Assembly: GCA_014802015.1 (NCBI GenBank)
Contig: JAAVDB010000031.1
Location: 1 to 49,239 of the forward strand
DNA length: 49,239 bases
Source of the DNA: Bacteroides sp.
Lineage (GTDB): Bacteria > Bacteroidota > Bacteroidia > Bacteroidales > Muribaculaceae
Reading direction: 5' to 3'
Translations under genes and position numbers: made by a program
The notes under the pieces: generated by a model
What the model was told of the DNA's origin: nothing
Database searches by the model: none
What the model saw: only the letters and a program-made list of their open reading frames with translations
Part shown: in pieces, positions 18,423 to 28,676 of the stretch
Layout of the letters: each line of letters starts with the position of its first letter
Position numbering within the stretch: the stretch's first letter is position 1

Positions 18423-18454
18423 AGGGCCGCGCTATCTGTGTGTAGCGTGGCCCT
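18423..18454. terminator. Putative bidirectional terminator between mdh and comF
   Basis: AGGGCC (18423-18428) pairs with GGCCCT (18449-18454), and an inner CGCTA/TAGCG stem extends it around a short loop. It lies between two convergent genes. The flanking T tract is weak on both sides. Confidence 0.55.
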
Positions 18455-18459
18455 TGCTG

Positions 18460-19176
18460 TTATCTTAATTTGGCAAGTGCGAGGGAGTAGGCGCTGAGAC
18501 GAGTATCCGGCGAGGCTGCATGTATGGCTTCAAGGCCGGCGAGGATTGTCGAACCGGTGGTGATCACGTCATCGACTACGAGTACATGACGCGATGTCAG
18601 GTCATCCGTGTCAACCGCGCGAAATGAGCCGATGGAATTGGCTCTGCGTTCGGAGGCTCTTTTTCTGGTCTGGGTGGAGTGGGGGCGTGTGGCTATGAGA
18701 TTGTTTCCGACCGGAATGCCAGTAACATCACTCAGGCCGAGAGCGATCTCGCGAGACTGATTGTATCCTCGCATCCATTCTTTTGTGAAATGCAGCGGTA
18801 TCGGGATTATGAGATCTATATCGTCGAAAAATCCTGTATGCTCCATTTCACGAGCGTGCGTGCGGGCGAGTTTGCGTCCGATGACAGGACGGCGGTTATA
18901 CTTGGCATCGTGAATCAGGCTGACATATTCCGTATCGGGAATATGATAATAAAGAGAGGTAGCGCGCTCAATAGGTGCATGCAATGATGCGAGTCTGCGT
19001 GTGAGTTCGTTCTCACGATAGTCTGAAAATCCTACACGTGGCAGTCCGAGCATGCATTTCAGGCACATTATGTCCTCGCCCTCCACAAGAGTAGTGTGAC
19101 ACACGGTGCAAACACGTGGAAACAATACATCAGTCAGATTATGACTCCATCTTCGTAATGCGGACAGCATGCTCAA
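18460..19176 (-). CDS. comF: ComF-family phosphoribosyltransferase-like protein
   Basis: This 238-residue protein starts with a four-cysteine zinc-binding site (Cys23, Cys26, Cys38, Cys41), followed by a phosphoribosyltransferase fold whose PRPP-type loop is HVLVVDDVITTGSTI near residues 198-212. ComF proteins are associated with DNA uptake or processing in competent bacteria, but most homologues outside Firmicutes are untested. It overlaps the 3' end of recX by 4 bases, completing the leftward unit kinase - prmC - recX - comF. Confidence 0.9.
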   Translation of the reverse strand: MSMLSALRRWSHNLTDVLFPRVCTVCHTTLVEGEDIMCLKCMLGLPRVGFSDYRENELTRRLASLHAPIERATSLYYHIPDTEYVSLIHDAKYNRRPVIGRKLARTHAREMEHTGFFDDIDLIIPIPLHFTKEWMRGYNQSREIALGLSDVTGIPVGNNLIATRPHSTQTRKRASERRANSIGSFRAVDTDDLTSRHVLVVDDVITTGSTILAGLEAIHAASPDTRLSAYSLALAKLR

Positions 19177-19664
19177 TCCTCCTCCTCTCCACGGGCTATT
19201 TCATTGATGATGCGTCCGGCAAGACGGGTCTCGAAACCACGTTGTGCAGCATAGCGTAGTATCTTCATCTTGGATTCGTATGTCGAGATACCGTCCTTTG
19301 ACATCCTGATTTTTGATTTTATCACACGTCGGCACACAGATTCGTATTCCTCATCCTCAATATCGTCCATTGACGCATCGATATATTCACGGTCGATACG
19401 TTTAGCCCATAGTCCCTGAATGATTTTGTTTCGGCCCCAGCCGGAGTACATGAGTTTGTCGAGTGCGTATGCGCGTGCAAATCTTGCATCATCGACATAA
19501 TTCATCTGCTCCAATTGTCGGATGATTTTGTCAACATCGGCCTGAAACACTCCCCACGAGGCAAGTTTTTTACGCAAGTCAGGGGTGCATTGTTCGCACC
19601 TGTCGCACAGTTCGGCCGCACGCGAGAGTGCTTCGTCAGGAGTGAGTATGCGCTTGCTTTTCAT
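19173..19664 (-). CDS. recX: Regulatory protein RecX
   Basis: RecX binds RecA filaments and limits RecA activity. I choose the ATG at 19664 (163 aa) because it overlaps the prmC stop by 4 bases (ATGA arrangement) and begins with KRILTPDEALSRAAELCDR. A longer frame to 19730 adds residues that belong to the prmC coding region. Three-helix RecX repeats are visible: LTPDEALSRAAELC; FARAYALDKLMYSGWGRNKI with the typical GWGR turn; and the C-terminal KMKILRYAAQRGFE. Confidence 0.9.
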   Translation of the reverse strand: MKSKRILTPDEALSRAAELCDRCEQCTPDLRKKLASWGVFQADVDKIIRQLEQMNYVDDARFARAYALDKLMYSGWGRNKIIQGLWAKRIDREYIDASMDDIEDEEYESVCRRVIKSKIRMSKDGISTYESKMKILRYAAQRGFETRLAGRIINEIARGEEED

Positions 19665-20509
19665 GGATGGAGTGCTGAGATAAAACGGTTTTTGCCGTGA
19701 ATATCCTTGATGACGGTAACATCCGTCCATCCGTCACGTTCGAGCATCCCGGCCAGCCTGGAGGAATATATGGGATTGATCTCATAGTAGAGTATGCCAC
19801 CGGATTTCAATAGCCTCATTGCATCAGCCGATATGGCGGAGTAAAACCTCAACGGATCATCGTCAGGTACGAAAAGAGCTGAGTGCGGTTCATATTCAAG
19901 CACATTCGGTGACATAAGTTTGTCCTCGCTCTGTGCGATGTAGGGTGGATTGGACACTATTATGTCAAAACTGTCGGACGGAAGTGGTAACGGCTTGAGC
20001 GCATCGCACTGAATATACTTGACATTGACTTTGCATGAAGCGGCATTCTGTCGGGCAACATCAAGCGCGTCCGGTGAAATATCGATGGCGGAGACATTAG
20101 CGAACGGCAATGTCCGAGCCAATGCGATGGCAATACATCCTGATCCTGTGCAGATGTCAAGTACGTTCAGATCGTTACCCCTATTGTTGTCTGCGATGAT
20201 GTCAATGAGTTCGGATGTCTCTTCACGCGGGATCAGTACGGCCGGGGTGACTTTAAGATTCAAACCATGCCAATAGGTCTCGCCGAGTATATACTGTATC
20301 GGCTCATGCTTCAGAAGCCGCCCGATTATAGGCTCGATAAGTTCACTAAGGGTCGTATCAATCTCGCTGTCGCTTTTCATCAGGATGTCAGTCTGTGACC
20401 ATCCTCTGAGATGTTCGAGTATGATGCGCATGAGCCATCGTCCTTCGCTCGGTGTGTACATCGGTGCGAGGCGCGCGATGGAGTCGTTGATATACTGTCT
20501 GAGTGTCAT
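19661..20509 (-). CDS. prmC: Peptide chain release factor N5-glutamine methyltransferase
   Basis: PrmC methylates the Gln of the GGQ motif in release factors RF1 and RF2. The 282-residue protein has an N-terminal helical domain, PREET at 94-98, SAM motif I DICTGSGCIAIA (about 118-129) and the catalytic NPPY motif at residues 187-190. Length and order match the family. It overlaps the upstream kinase gene and the downstream recX gene by 4 bases each, so translation is probably coupled through the whole unit. Confidence 0.95.
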   Translation of the reverse strand: MTLRQYINDSIARLAPMYTPSEGRWLMRIILEHLRGWSQTDILMKSDSEIDTTLSELIEPIIGRLLKHEPIQYILGETYWHGLNLKVTPAVLIPREETSELIDIIADNNRGNDLNVLDICTGSGCIAIALARTLPFANVSAIDISPDALDVARQNAASCKVNVKYIQCDALKPLPLPSDSFDIIVSNPPYIAQSEDKLMSPNVLEYEPHSALFVPDDDPLRFYSAISADAMRLLKSGGILYYEINPIYSSRLAGMLERDGWTDVTVIKDIHGKNRFISALHP

Positions 20510-21732
20510 TTTGTCTGTCCGTCGTTTGTGGCTAAAGGTATCTCGATGGTGAATGTTGTGCCTACACCTAATTCAGACTGTTTGACGTATATGCGTCCGT
20601 TATGATACTCCTCGATGATACGTCTTGCCAGTGTGAGTCCGAGTCCCCAGCCGCGTGTTTTGGTCGTGAATCCCGGGTTGAATATTGTCTTCTGATGCTT
20701 GCGCGATATGCCTTTGCCGGTGTCGGATATGTCCACCACGGCATTCGTTTTGTCGCGATAGATGTTTACGGAAATAGACCCGCTTCCTTCCATTGCATCG
20801 ACAGCGTTCTTGATAAGATTCTCCATCACCCATTCGGTAAGTGGGGCCGACATCCTGACCGGCAGAGGCGTCTGTGACGGGGTGATGGTGAGAGATATAC
20901 GTCTGGATATGCGTGTGGCCATGTACTCGGCGGATCGGATGGCGACCTCGTTGAGGTCCTCATCTTCCATCGATGGCCGTGAGCCGATCTTTGAGAAACG
21001 TGACGCTATGGTGGCCAGACGTTTCACATCTTTATTCATTTCACCGACGGTCTCCTTGTCCACACCCATACCCTCAAGAAGTTCCATCCATGCGAGTAGT
21101 GATGATATAGGTGTGCCGAGCTGGTGCGCGGTCTCTTTTGACAGTCCGACCCAGACTTTATTTTGCTCCGCACGTTGGGTCGATGACACTGCATAATATA
21201 CGATCAGTATGAATGCCATGAGCACTATTACCTGAATATACGGATAATAGCTTAATGCCTTGAGCAGACGTGAATCTTCGTAATACAGATACTGACTGCC
21301 GGCATCGCCCATGTCAATAGCTATGACATTAGGGGTCTGGCGCATTTTCGACAACTTTCCGCGTAAAAAATCGAGATTGCGTTCGCTTATGTAGAGCGGA
21401 GCCGCCGAGTCAATCGGTTCGGGCAACCTGAAGTTACGGTGCATCAGTATCGACCCGGCGTCATCAGTCAGAAGTACCGGGATATTGCTGTTGCCCTCGA
21501 TAATCGAGAGGAGAAAGTCCATTGACGAGACGGCGTTGTCACCCTCTTCGGACGAAGTGCGCACGATCTCGCGTGTGGCGTCGGCCCATATCTGCATTCG
21601 CGAGCGTTCCTGCTCCGAAAGGTCGCGGACAAGTGAGTCGGAATAATATAGGAATATTCCGACGACTATGAACGACACCACCATAAACAAGATGATGCCG
21701 TAACGGCGTATTTCGTATATATTATGCGCCAT
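20506..21732 (-). CDS. Membrane sensor histidine kinase
   Basis: The protein has 408 residues. Transmembrane helices lie at about 12-30 and 164-182 and enclose a 130-residue periplasmic sensor with no domain I recognise. The dimerisation helix carries the phospho-acceptor His203 in SKETAHQLGTPISSLLAWME. The ATPase domain has the N box ENLIKNAVDAM, DTGKGI, and GWGLGLTLARRII. There is no HAMP domain and no response regulator adjacent, so it is an orphan. It is the first gene of a unit with prmC, recX and comF, overlapping prmC by 4 bases. The H-box form with TAHQLGTP is common in Bacteroidetes kinases. Confidence 0.93.
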   Translation of the reverse strand: MAHNIYEIRRYGIILFMVVSFIVVGIFLYYSDSLVRDLSEQERSRMQIWADATREIVRTSSEEGDNAVSSMDFLLSIIEGNSNIPVLLTDDAGSILMHRNFRLPEPIDSAAPLYISERNLDFLRGKLSKMRQTPNVIAIDMGDAGSQYLYYEDSRLLKALSYYPYIQVIVLMAFILIVYYAVSSTQRAEQNKVWVGLSKETAHQLGTPISSLLAWMELLEGMGVDKETVGEMNKDVKRLATIASRFSKIGSRPSMEDEDLNEVAIRSAEYMATRISRRISLTITPSQTPLPVRMSAPLTEWVMENLIKNAVDAMEGSGSISVNIYRDKTNAVVDISDTGKGISRKHQKTIFNPGFTTKTRGWGLGLTLARRIIEEYHNGRIYVKQSELGVGTTFTIEIPLATNDGQTK

Positions 21733-21759
21733 CGGTATCGGTCGAGATTGATGAATAGC

Positions 21760-21828
21760 AAAAGGACAAAAGCCGTCGTAGCAAGAAATTTTCTAACGGG
21801 TTTCTTTTCCTGTGGCTTTTGTCCTTTT
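21760..21828 (-). terminator. Terminator after the fumarase gene
   Basis: A perfect 15-bp stem (AAAAGGACAAAAGCC at 21760-21774 with its complement at 21814-21828) encloses a 39-base loop. It sits directly downstream of the leftward fumarase gene and upstream of the sensor kinase gene. The A/T tracts are part of the stem, so it could act on both strands. No promoter was recognised for the kinase gene in the remaining spacer. Confidence 0.8.
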
Positions 21829-21853
21829 GTTTCAGCCCTTGACGGGGCGGATG

Positions 21854-23503
21854 TTATTTAGTCAAGGCGCATCCCTTGCACTTTTCAGCGATTTCGGTGA
21901 AGAAGTCGTTGCCCTTATCATCCACGAGGATGAATGCAGGGAAATCCTCAACCTCAATCTTCCAGATGGCTTCCATGCCCAGCTCGGGATATTCGAGCAG
22001 TTCTACCTTTTTGATGCTGTTCTGAGCGAGGATAGCAGCCGGACCACCGATTGAGCCGAGATAGAAACCTCCGTGTTTGTGACATGCGTCTGTCACCTGC
22101 TTGCTACGGTTACCCTTGGCGATCATTACCATCGAGCCACCGGCAGCCTGGAACTGGTCGACGTACGAGTCCATACGTCCGGCCGTCGTGGGACCGAACG
22201 AGCCTGAGGGCATTCCTGCGGGAGTCTTGGCCGGGCCGGCGTAATAGATGGGGTGATCTTTGAGATACTGGGGCATGGGTTCACCCTTGTCAAGGCGCTC
22301 TTTAATCTTGGCATGTGCGATGTCGCGGCCTACGATGATGGTGCCGTTGAGTGACAGGCGTGTCGAGACGGGATACTTTGTCAGTTCCTGAAGTATCTCT
22401 TCCATCGGACGGTTGAGATCGATTTTCACTACCTCACCTTCGCCCTGCTTGCGATATTCTTCTGGGATGAGTTCTCCGGGGTTAGAGTCGAGTTTCTCTA
22501 CCCACAGGCCCTCGCGGTTGATCTTAGCCTTGATGTTGCGGTCGGCCGAGCATGATACGCCGATACCTACAGGGCAGGATGCTCCGTGGCGGGGGAGACG
22601 TATCACTCGGATGTCATGGGCGAAATATTTGCCGCCGAACTGTGCGCCGAGGCCGAGTTTCTCTGCTTCGATCTTGAGCTGTTTTTCAAGTTCGCGGTCA
22701 CGGAATGCATGGCCAAGTTCATTACCGTGGTCGGGGAGTGTATCGAGATACTTAACCGATGCCTTCTTGACAACCTCAAGATTCTTTTCAGCCGAAGTAC
22801 CGCCTACGACGATAGCGATGTGATAGGGGGGGCATGCAGCTGTACCGAGGCTCTTCATCTTCTCTACGAGGAAGGGGATGAGTGTCGCCGGATTGAGGAT
22901 GGCCTTTGTCTCCTGATACAGATATGTCTTGTTGGCCGAGCCACCACCCTTAGCCACGAAGAGGAATTTGTATTCGTCACCTTCGGTAGCGTGGATATCA
23001 ATCTGGGCGGGTAGATTACAACCGGTGTTGACCTCGTCATACATGGTGAGGGGTGCGTTCTGAGAATAACGCAGATTGTCGGTGGTGTATGTAAGGTATA
23101 CACCCTCCGAGATACGCTCCTCATCGTTGCAACCGGTGTAGACGTTCTGGCCTTTCTCGCCGTGACATATAGCGGTGCCGGTGTCCTGACAGAAGGGGAG
23201 CTGACCCTTGGCTGCCACCTCGGCATTGCGGAGCATGGTCAGCGCTACAAACTTGTCGTTCTCGGAAGCCTCGGGGTCGCTCAGGATTTTTGCAACCATC
23301 TCATTGTGCTCGCGACGCAGCATGAATGCATTGTCGTGAGTACATGCACGGGCCAGTACGGTGAGAGCTTCGGGCTCGACTACGAGAAATTCGTGTCCTC
23401 CCCAGTTCTCGACCTTGACATAGTCGGAAGTGAGCTTGTAATACTCGGTGGTATCAGGGCCCAGAGGGAACATCTCCTGATATTTGAACGGTTTTGTAGC
23501 CAT
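21854..23503 (-). CDS. Fumarate hydratase, class I
   Basis: The enzyme (549 aa) hydrates fumarate to malate using an oxygen-sensitive 4Fe-4S cluster. The N-terminal alpha domain includes [15 protein letters not shown] and [18 protein letters not shown]. The C-terminal beta domain has [20 protein letters not shown] followed by [12 protein letters not shown], typical of the fused single-chain class I enzyme. The length is normal. It has a well-formed promoter upstream (23574-23604) and a terminator downstream, so it is transcribed alone. In this setting it most likely works in the reductive direction toward succinate. Confidence 0.96.
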   Translation of the reverse strand: MATKPFKYQEMFPLGPDTTEYYKLTSDYVKVENWGGHEFLVVEPEALTVLARACTHDNAFMLRREHNEMVAKILSDPEASENDKFVALTMLRNAEVAAKGQLPFCQDTGTAICHGEKGQNVYTGCNDEERISEGVYLTYTTDNLRYSQNAPLTMYDEVNTGCNLPAQIDIHATEGDEYKFLFVAKGGGSANKTYLYQETKAILNPATLIPFLVEKMKSLGTAACPPYHIAIVVGGTSAEKNLEVVKKASVKYLDTLPDHGNELGHAFRDRELEKQLKIEAEKLGLGAQFGGKYFAHDIRVIRLPRHGASCPVGIGVSCSADRNIKAKINREGLWVEKLDSNPGELIPEEYRKQGEGEVVKIDLNRPMEEILQELTKYPVSTRLSLNGTIIVGRDIAHAKIKERLDKGEPMPQYLKDHPIYYAGPAKTPAGMPSGSFGPTTAGRMDSYVDQFQAAGGSMVMIAKGNRSKQVTDACHKHGGFYLGSIGGPAAILAQNSIKKVELLEYPELGMEAIWKIEVEDFPAFILVDDKGNDFFTEIAEKCKGCALTK

Positions 23504-23573
23504 ATTGGATTGTTATTGTAGGATAATTATTGTGAGTCGTTGATGATTACCGCAGGTGCGGATTTGAGTGTCA

Positions 23574-23604
23574 CAAATGTACGAAACATTTTTGTTTATT
23601 GCAA
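23574..23604 (-). promoter_or_regulatory. Fumarase promoter overlapping the end of mutS2
   Basis: Read on the minus strand, TTG (23604-23602) is followed by 20 bases and TACATTTG (23581-23574). The -33 element falls within the penultimate codon of mutS2. The fumarase ATG is about 70 bases downstream. Confidence 0.75.
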
Positions 23605-26070
23605 CTCTACGACAGTTATGCCGGCGCCTCCGAAACGTACATCCTCGTCACGGGCTGAGATAACACCGGGCACTGTCGACAGATAGTCGCGTATCACCTG
23701 ACGTAACACCCCTGTGCCTGTGCCGTGGATTATGCGTACGCGCGGAGCGTTGAAGCGTATGGCGTCATCTATAAAATAGGTGACCGCCTGTATGGCTTCG
23801 TCAGCCCTGAATCCGCGCACATCAATTTCCTGCTTGAAGTTGAGCTGACGTTTGTGACCTGCGTCGATTGTAGCCATGCTTATGGTTGCGGTCTTAGGTT
23901 CTTTAGGCTTGGCATCGGTGCGGGTGAGGCGGTCGATCTTGACTGTGGTTTTCAGATTTCCGAACGCCACGATCGCATTCTTTCCGTTCAGTTCGAGCAC
24001 GGTGCCGACAGTGCCCTGACCGTCAAGGCGCACGTTGCACCCCGGCTCGATGGGACGCGTTGTGGTGCCCGCAGGGCCTGAAGCGGAGGCGACAGTCTGT
24101 TGATGCTTGCCTTTTTTCTTTTTAGGTGCGCGTGCCAGTAACGAATGCTCCTTGCCGTCACCGTTGCCGGCCTCGATGGCGTTGCGTTCCTCCTTGAGGC
24201 GACGGCGGGCCTCAAGAGTCATCTCGCGCTCGGCATTGGCTTTCTTGATTTCCGAAATGGTACGTTCGATGGCTGCGTTGGATGATTCAAGTATCTTTTT
24301 AGCCTCCGCGCGGGCCTCGTCGATAATCTCACGGCGATGTGCACGCAGTGTTTCGGCATCATCGGTGTAGCGTTGCAGTTTTTCGTCGAGTTGCTTCTCC
24401 TTCTTGCGTATGTCGGCACGCTTGTTTTCCCAGTAACGTTTATCACGGGTGATGTCAAGCAGATATTTGTCAAGATTGATATAATCACTGCCCACAATCT
24501 GCTCGGCGGCATCAATTATCTCGCGCGGCAGACCGATCTTACGGGCGATCTCCACAGCAAACGAACTGCCCGGATTGCCGATGGACAACTTGAACAGCGG
24601 CTGCATCATCTGGCGGTCGTAAAGCATTGAACCGTTGATGAGTCCCGGAGTGTCATCGGCCATCTGCTTGAGATTCTGATAGTGGGTGGTGACGATGCCC
24701 CACATCCCCTCGGCATTCATCTGTGCAAGAATAGCCTGAGCGAGCGCACCGCCTATCTGAGGTTCTGTTCCCGAACCCATCTCGTCAATCAGAAACAGCG
24801 AGCCACGACGTCCGCGTTGCAGCATGAACTTCATGTTGCGCAGATGCGAGCTGTAAGTCGACAGGTCATCTTCGAGCGACTGATCATCGCCTATGTCTAC
24901 GAATATGTCTTTGAATATGCCGAAGTGCGAGTTTTCGTACACAGGTGGAAGGATACCGCACTGAGTCATATACTGTAGCGTTCCGACGGTCTTGAGACAC
25001 ACCGATTTACCGCCGGCGTTAGGGCCGGAAATAACCAGAATGCGACGCTCGGGGGTAAGAGTCACGTCGATGGGCACGATCTCGCGTCCGTGTTTTTCGA
25101 GTGATAGTTTCAGTCCCGGATGGCATGCATGATACCACTCCAGCTCCTCGCGGTTATGAAGGTGTGGCATCAACCCACCAACAGCATCGGCATACAGTGC
25201 CTTGGCCTGGATAAAGTCAAAATGATATATGATGCCGGCGGCCTCGACGATAGCCGGTATCGACGGGCGCAGGGAGTCGGCGATGGTGGTGAGGATGCGT
25301 ATTATCTCACGGTGCTCCTCCATCTGCAATTCGCGTGTCAGGTTGTTAGCCTCGACCACTTCGGCCGGTTCGATGAATACGGTCTTGCCGGATGCGGATT
25401 CGTCATGCACGATGCCTTGTATCTGACGTTTGTGCATGGGGGGAACAGGTATTACCAGGCGCCCTTCACGCATGGATGGCACGGTGTCAGGTTCGAGCAA
25501 TCCCTGTGATATGGCGTTTGACAATACGCGGCGCAGTATTGAGTTGACGCGTCCCGACATGCTGCGCAGTCGTGAGCGTATCTCGGCAAGAGCGGGTGAG
25601 GCACTGTCCTTGACGGTCGAAGTGGTCTCGTCGACGGCTTTGTCGATTGACACAGCTATGGCGGGTGAAATTTCACCGAGCGGCTCGGCGAGCTGTGAGA
25701 GACGGGGGTAGGGGGTGCGACCGTTTTCAGTCCTGTTGCGGCTGAAGTATGATGATACGGCCACGAAGCATTGAAGCATCCTGCGCACCTTTACCAGCTC
25801 CTTGATCTCAAGAAATGTGCCGGGAATGCGTATCAGTGACAGCGGTGCGTCAATGTCGTGCAGACCGCTCAACGGCACGGCCTCGTCGGAATGAATCGAT
25901 GCATTCATCTCAGCCGTAGCCTCCAGGGCCGAACGTATGGCCTCGAAGTCTGTCATATATGTCATGTCGGCGCAGCGATCAAGCGCACCCTGACAGTGAC
26001 AGCGCTTGGCTATCTGTGTCCTTACGCCGTCAAACCCAATTTTTTCTTCTATCTTTTCAGGAAAAATCAT
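23596..26070 (-). CDS. mutS2: MutS2-family ATPase with C-terminal Smr domain
   Basis: This 824-residue protein has the MutS2 layout: a core and clamp without the mismatch-binding domain, an ABC-type ATPase with Walker A GPNAGGKSV (starting at residue 349) and Walker B LFLIDEMGSGTEP, a long charged coiled coil (about 520-640), a KOW-like linker, and a C-terminal Smr nuclease domain with IDVRGFRADEAIQ and the HGTGTGVLR motif. Known roles in other bacteria are suppression of homologous recombination and rescue of collided ribosomes; which applies here is not visible. It follows the DUF488 gene by 9 bases on the same strand. Confidence 0.95.
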   Translation of the reverse strand: MIFPEKIEEKIGFDGVRTQIAKRCHCQGALDRCADMTYMTDFEAIRSALEATAEMNASIHSDEAVPLSGLHDIDAPLSLIRIPGTFLEIKELVKVRRMLQCFVAVSSYFSRNRTENGRTPYPRLSQLAEPLGEISPAIAVSIDKAVDETTSTVKDSASPALAEIRSRLRSMSGRVNSILRRVLSNAISQGLLEPDTVPSMREGRLVIPVPPMHKRQIQGIVHDESASGKTVFIEPAEVVEANNLTRELQMEEHREIIRILTTIADSLRPSIPAIVEAAGIIYHFDFIQAKALYADAVGGLMPHLHNREELEWYHACHPGLKLSLEKHGREIVPIDVTLTPERRILVISGPNAGGKSVCLKTVGTLQYMTQCGILPPVYENSHFGIFKDIFVDIGDDQSLEDDLSTYSSHLRNMKFMLQRGRRGSLFLIDEMGSGTEPQIGGALAQAILAQMNAEGMWGIVTTHYQNLKQMADDTPGLINGSMLYDRQMMQPLFKLSIGNPGSSFAVEIARKIGLPREIIDAAEQIVGSDYINLDKYLLDITRDKRYWENKRADIRKKEKQLDEKLQRYTDDAETLRAHRREIIDEARAEAKKILESSNAAIERTISEIKKANAEREMTLEARRRLKEERNAIEAGNGDGKEHSLLARAPKKKKGKHQQTVASASGPAGTTTRPIEPGCNVRLDGQGTVGTVLELNGKNAIVAFGNLKTTVKIDRLTRTDAKPKEPKTATISMATIDAGHKRQLNFKQEIDVRGFRADEAIQAVTYFIDDAIRFNAPRVRIIHGTGTGVLRQVIRDYLSTVPGVISARDEDVRFGGAGITVVELQ

Positions 26071-26079
26071 GATGCAAAG

Positions 26080-26439
26080 TTACTGATTTTTCTGAAGAAT
26101 ATTTCTTACAATTACAGCATTATTATGTTCGTGGTCGTGAGAAGAGTAGAGGAGGGTGATTTTTGGACGGCCGGATATGTCTTGTCTTAATGTCTGAAAG
26201 GCTGGATTGGATTGTAGTTCCGCCGAGTAGCGTTCCACAAATCCCTCCCAGTTCTCGTCGGGATTCTGATGAAACCATTCTCTAAGCCCGGTAGAGGGTG
26301 CGATCTCCTTGTCCCAAAGATCATAATGAAATGTCTCGTGCGAGAGTCCGCGCGGCCACAGACGGTCGATATAGATTCTGTAACCGTCGTCGGGCGATGC
26401 CGCATCGTATGCCCGCTTGATCTGAATAGTCCGATCCAT
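26080..26439 (-). CDS. DUF488-family protein
   Basis: This 119-residue protein begins IQIKRAYDAASPDDGYRIYIDRLWPRGLSHE, with the conserved R-x-Y-D and IDRLWPRG segments of the DUF488 family, and includes LREWFHQNPDENWEGFVERY and the C-terminal ITLLYSSHDHEHNNAVI. The biochemical role is unknown. It is directly upstream of mutS2 in the same direction and likely cotranscribed. Confidence 0.88.
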   Translation of the reverse strand: MDRTIQIKRAYDAASPDDGYRIYIDRLWPRGLSHETFHYDLWDKEIAPSTGLREWFHQNPDENWEGFVERYSAELQSNPAFQTLRQDISGRPKITLLYSSHDHEHNNAVIVRNILQKNQ

Positions 26440-26613
26440 AAAATATTGTCTTTTTCATAGAAACATATCCGAGGATAAATTAGTTTATGAAATTCAAGTT
26501 GTGATATTTCAGGTGGATAGGTTAGAGCCGGTTCGATTAATATCCATTGTCGACCCTGCTCCAAGGTTTTAGGATTCGTTACGAACAATAACAGAGTAAG
26601 CCGTGTTAAACTA
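26440..26613. other. Divergent intergenic region between DUF488 and the nitrosative-stress genes
   Basis: No credible gene is seen; a 133-codon minus-strand frame overlapping this region lacks protein-like character. The region must hold the start signals of both neighbours, but no full TTG-N20-TAnnTTTG promoter was found, which would fit regulator-dependent transcription. The palindrome at 26614 marks its right end. Confidence 0.4.
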
Positions 26614-26628
26614 TTGACTTCATGTCAA
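26614..26628. promoter_or_regulatory. TTGAC-N5-GTCAA palindrome upstream of the cupin-hcp genes
   Basis: TTGAC (26614-26618) and GTCAA (26624-26628) form a perfect inverted repeat around TTCAT, 44 bases before the cupin ATG. This has the shape of sites bound by Crp/Fnr-superfamily dimers. Control of hcp genes by Crp/Fnr-type HcpR through TTGAC/GTCAA-like sites is established in other anaerobes. That it serves here is inference from position. Confidence 0.6.
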
Positions 26629-26672
26629 GACAATATCTTACCTGATATAAATACATAAAAAACAATACTATT

Positions 26673-27002
26673 ATGCTTAAAACCGATTTTAAATTCGGAG
26701 AGGTCAATAACCTTTCCGCACAGATTGAATCTGATTCTGACCATGTAAAGGTTAGAAATATCTTTAATAATGAGAATGGCGGTATCACACTGCTGGCACT
26801 TAAACATGGTCAGAAACTTGATGAGCACCTGGCACCTGCGGAACTCATGGTGACAGTGCTGGAGGGCGAGATAGTATTCACGATGATTGACAGACCGCAT
26901 GTCATCCGCGCCGGCGAGTTCATGCTTGTGGGGCAGAACGTGCTTCACAGCGTTGTCGCAAATGCCGATTCAAAAGTAATGCTCGTTAAAATTAAAGCCT
27001 GA
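26673..27002 (+). CDS. Small cupin-domain protein
   Basis: This 109-residue single cupin has [31 protein letters not shown], covering the first metal-binding motif (G-x5-H-x-H-like, here with a reduced set of His), and [21 protein letters not shown] for the second motif. It lies 4 bases ahead of hcp in the same direction. Small cupins of this type often accompany Hcp in anaerobes; a role in redox or nitric-oxide stress is inferred from context only. Confidence 0.85.
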   Translation: MLKTDFKFGEVNNLSAQIESDSDHVKVRNIFNNENGGITLLALKHGQKLDEHLAPAELMVTVLEGEIVFTMIDRPHVIRAGEFMLVGQNVLHSVVANADSKVMLVKIKA

Positions 27003-27006
27003 CAAG

Positions 27007-28668
27007 ATGGAAAACCAGCCAAAAATGTTCTGTTATCAGTGTCAGGAGACGGCACGCGGCAAGGGATGTATACTGCAGGGTGTTTGTGGTAAGCATTATG
27101 AGACTTCCGCGAAGATGGATATGCTTCTCTATGTCGTACGCGGCATTTCAATTGTAAACCGTGCCCTCCGCGATAAAGGTCTTGCTTCACGCGAAGCAAG
27201 CCATGAGGTGATAGATGATCTGTTTACCACCATAACAAATGCTAATTTCGATGATTCCTCGCTTGTCGGATATATCCGTCGCGCCCTTGATGTCAAATAC
27301 ATCCTTCAGGCGACAGCAAGAGACAATGACATAGATTTGCCCGACCTACCTGAAATATTCTTTACGGGAGATCCGGATAATGCCGATAAATATGAAAGTC
27401 TGACAGGTGTTCTGGCGGAAAAAGACGAGGACAAACGCGGACTCAAACAGCTTGCCATCTATGGTTGTAAAGGTATGGCTGCATACGCACGCCATGCCTT
27501 AAATCTCGGTTATGAGAGCGAAGATGTGTATGCCGCTATCGAGAACGCTATGGCAGAGACCGCACGTACAGATGTTACTGTAGACGAGCTGCTTGCGCTC
27601 GTGCTCAAGGTCGGAGAGGCTGGTGTCAGCGCGATGGCCCTTCTCGACAAGGCCAATACCGAGTCGTATGGCAATCCCGAGATTACCAAGGTTGATATAG
27701 GTGTACGTAATCGCCCCGGCATTCTTATAAGTGGCCATGATCTGAAGGATCTGGAGGATTTGCTTGAACAAACCAAGGACAAGGGGGTGGACGTATATAC
27801 ACACTCCGAGATGCTCCCCGGACAGTATTATCCTGCATTTAAGAAATATCCGCATTTTGCCGGAAATTACGGTAACGCATGGTGGAAGCAGACCGATGAG
27901 TTCGAGAAGTTCAACGGTGTATTCCTATTTACCTCCAACTGTATTGTGCCACCGCGCCGTAACTGTACATATCTCGATCGTGTCTATACAACAGGAGTTG
28001 TCGGTATGCCCGGCACACATCACATCGAGCCAGGAAGAAACGGTGAGCCAACCGATTTTTCCGAGTTGATAGCACACGCACGGAAATGCATGCCGCCTAC
28101 GGAAATAGAGCATGGTGAGATAGTGGGAGGATTTGCTCACCATCAGGTGATAGAGCTGGCTCCAAAAATAATAGATCTGATCAATCGTGGTAAAATTCGC
28201 AAATTCGTAGTTATGGCAGGATGTGACGGACGTTTTCCATCCCGCGACTATTATACTAAATTTGCTGAGGCCTTACCTGAAGATTGTGTCATCCTAACCG
28301 CCGGTTGCGCAAAATATCGCTACAATAAGCTGTCATTAGGAGACATCGAAGGTGTACCCCGCGTACTTGATGCCGGACAGTGTAATGATTCTTATTCACT
28401 TGTGCGTATAGCGCTCGCACTAAAAGATGCACTGAAGGTGGACAGTATCAATGATCTGCCGCTTGTATTTAATATAGCATGGTACGAACAGAAGGCTGTA
28501 ATCGTACTTCTCGCGCTCCTTTCGCTCGGGGTGCAGAATATTCATACCGGCCCTACGCTCCCTGCATTTTTCACGCCGGACATTCTGAAGGTGCTTCAGG
28601 ATAAATTCAACATCGGCACCATCTCGACCGTCGAAAATGATATAGACACACTGATTAATAAGAGCTGA
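27007..28668 (+). CDS. hcp: Hydroxylamine reductase / hybrid cluster protein
   Basis: This 553-residue cytoplasmic redox protein is known as an NO and hydroxylamine reductase in other bacteria. The N-terminal cysteines 9, 12, 21 and 27 (CX2C-X8-C-X5-C) bind the 4Fe-4S cluster with the spacing of class I enzymes from strict anaerobes. Hybrid-cluster ligands are expected in [31 protein letters not shown] and [12 protein letters not shown], which are all present. It is co-oriented with the cupin gene and preceded by a palindromic operator-like site. A hairpin terminator follows. Confidence 0.97.
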   Translation: MENQPKMFCYQCQETARGKGCILQGVCGKHYETSAKMDMLLYVVRGISIVNRALRDKGLASREASHEVIDDLFTTITNANFDDSSLVGYIRRALDVKYILQATARDNDIDLPDLPEIFFTGDPDNADKYESLTGVLAEKDEDKRGLKQLAIYGCKGMAAYARHALNLGYESEDVYAAIENAMAETARTDVTVDELLALVLKVGEAGVSAMALLDKANTESYGNPEITKVDIGVRNRPGILISGHDLKDLEDLLEQTKDKGVDVYTHSEMLPGQYYPAFKKYPHFAGNYGNAWWKQTDEFEKFNGVFLFTSNCIVPPRRNCTYLDRVYTTGVVGMPGTHHIEPGRNGEPTDFSELIAHARKCMPPTEIEHGEIVGGFAHHQVIELAPKIIDLINRGKIRKFVVMAGCDGRFPSRDYYTKFAEALPEDCVILTAGCAKYRYNKLSLGDIEGVPRVLDAGQCNDSYSLVRIALALKDALKVDSINDLPLVFNIAWYEQKAVIVLLALLSLGVQNIHTGPTLPAFFTPDILKVLQDKFNIGTISTVENDIDTLINKS

Positions 28669-28676
28669 ATAACTGA

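Noticed and set aside
26187-26588. Minus-strand open frame of 133 codons upstream of and overlapping DUF488
   Set aside because: It overlaps the well-supported DUF488 gene in another frame and shows no family features.
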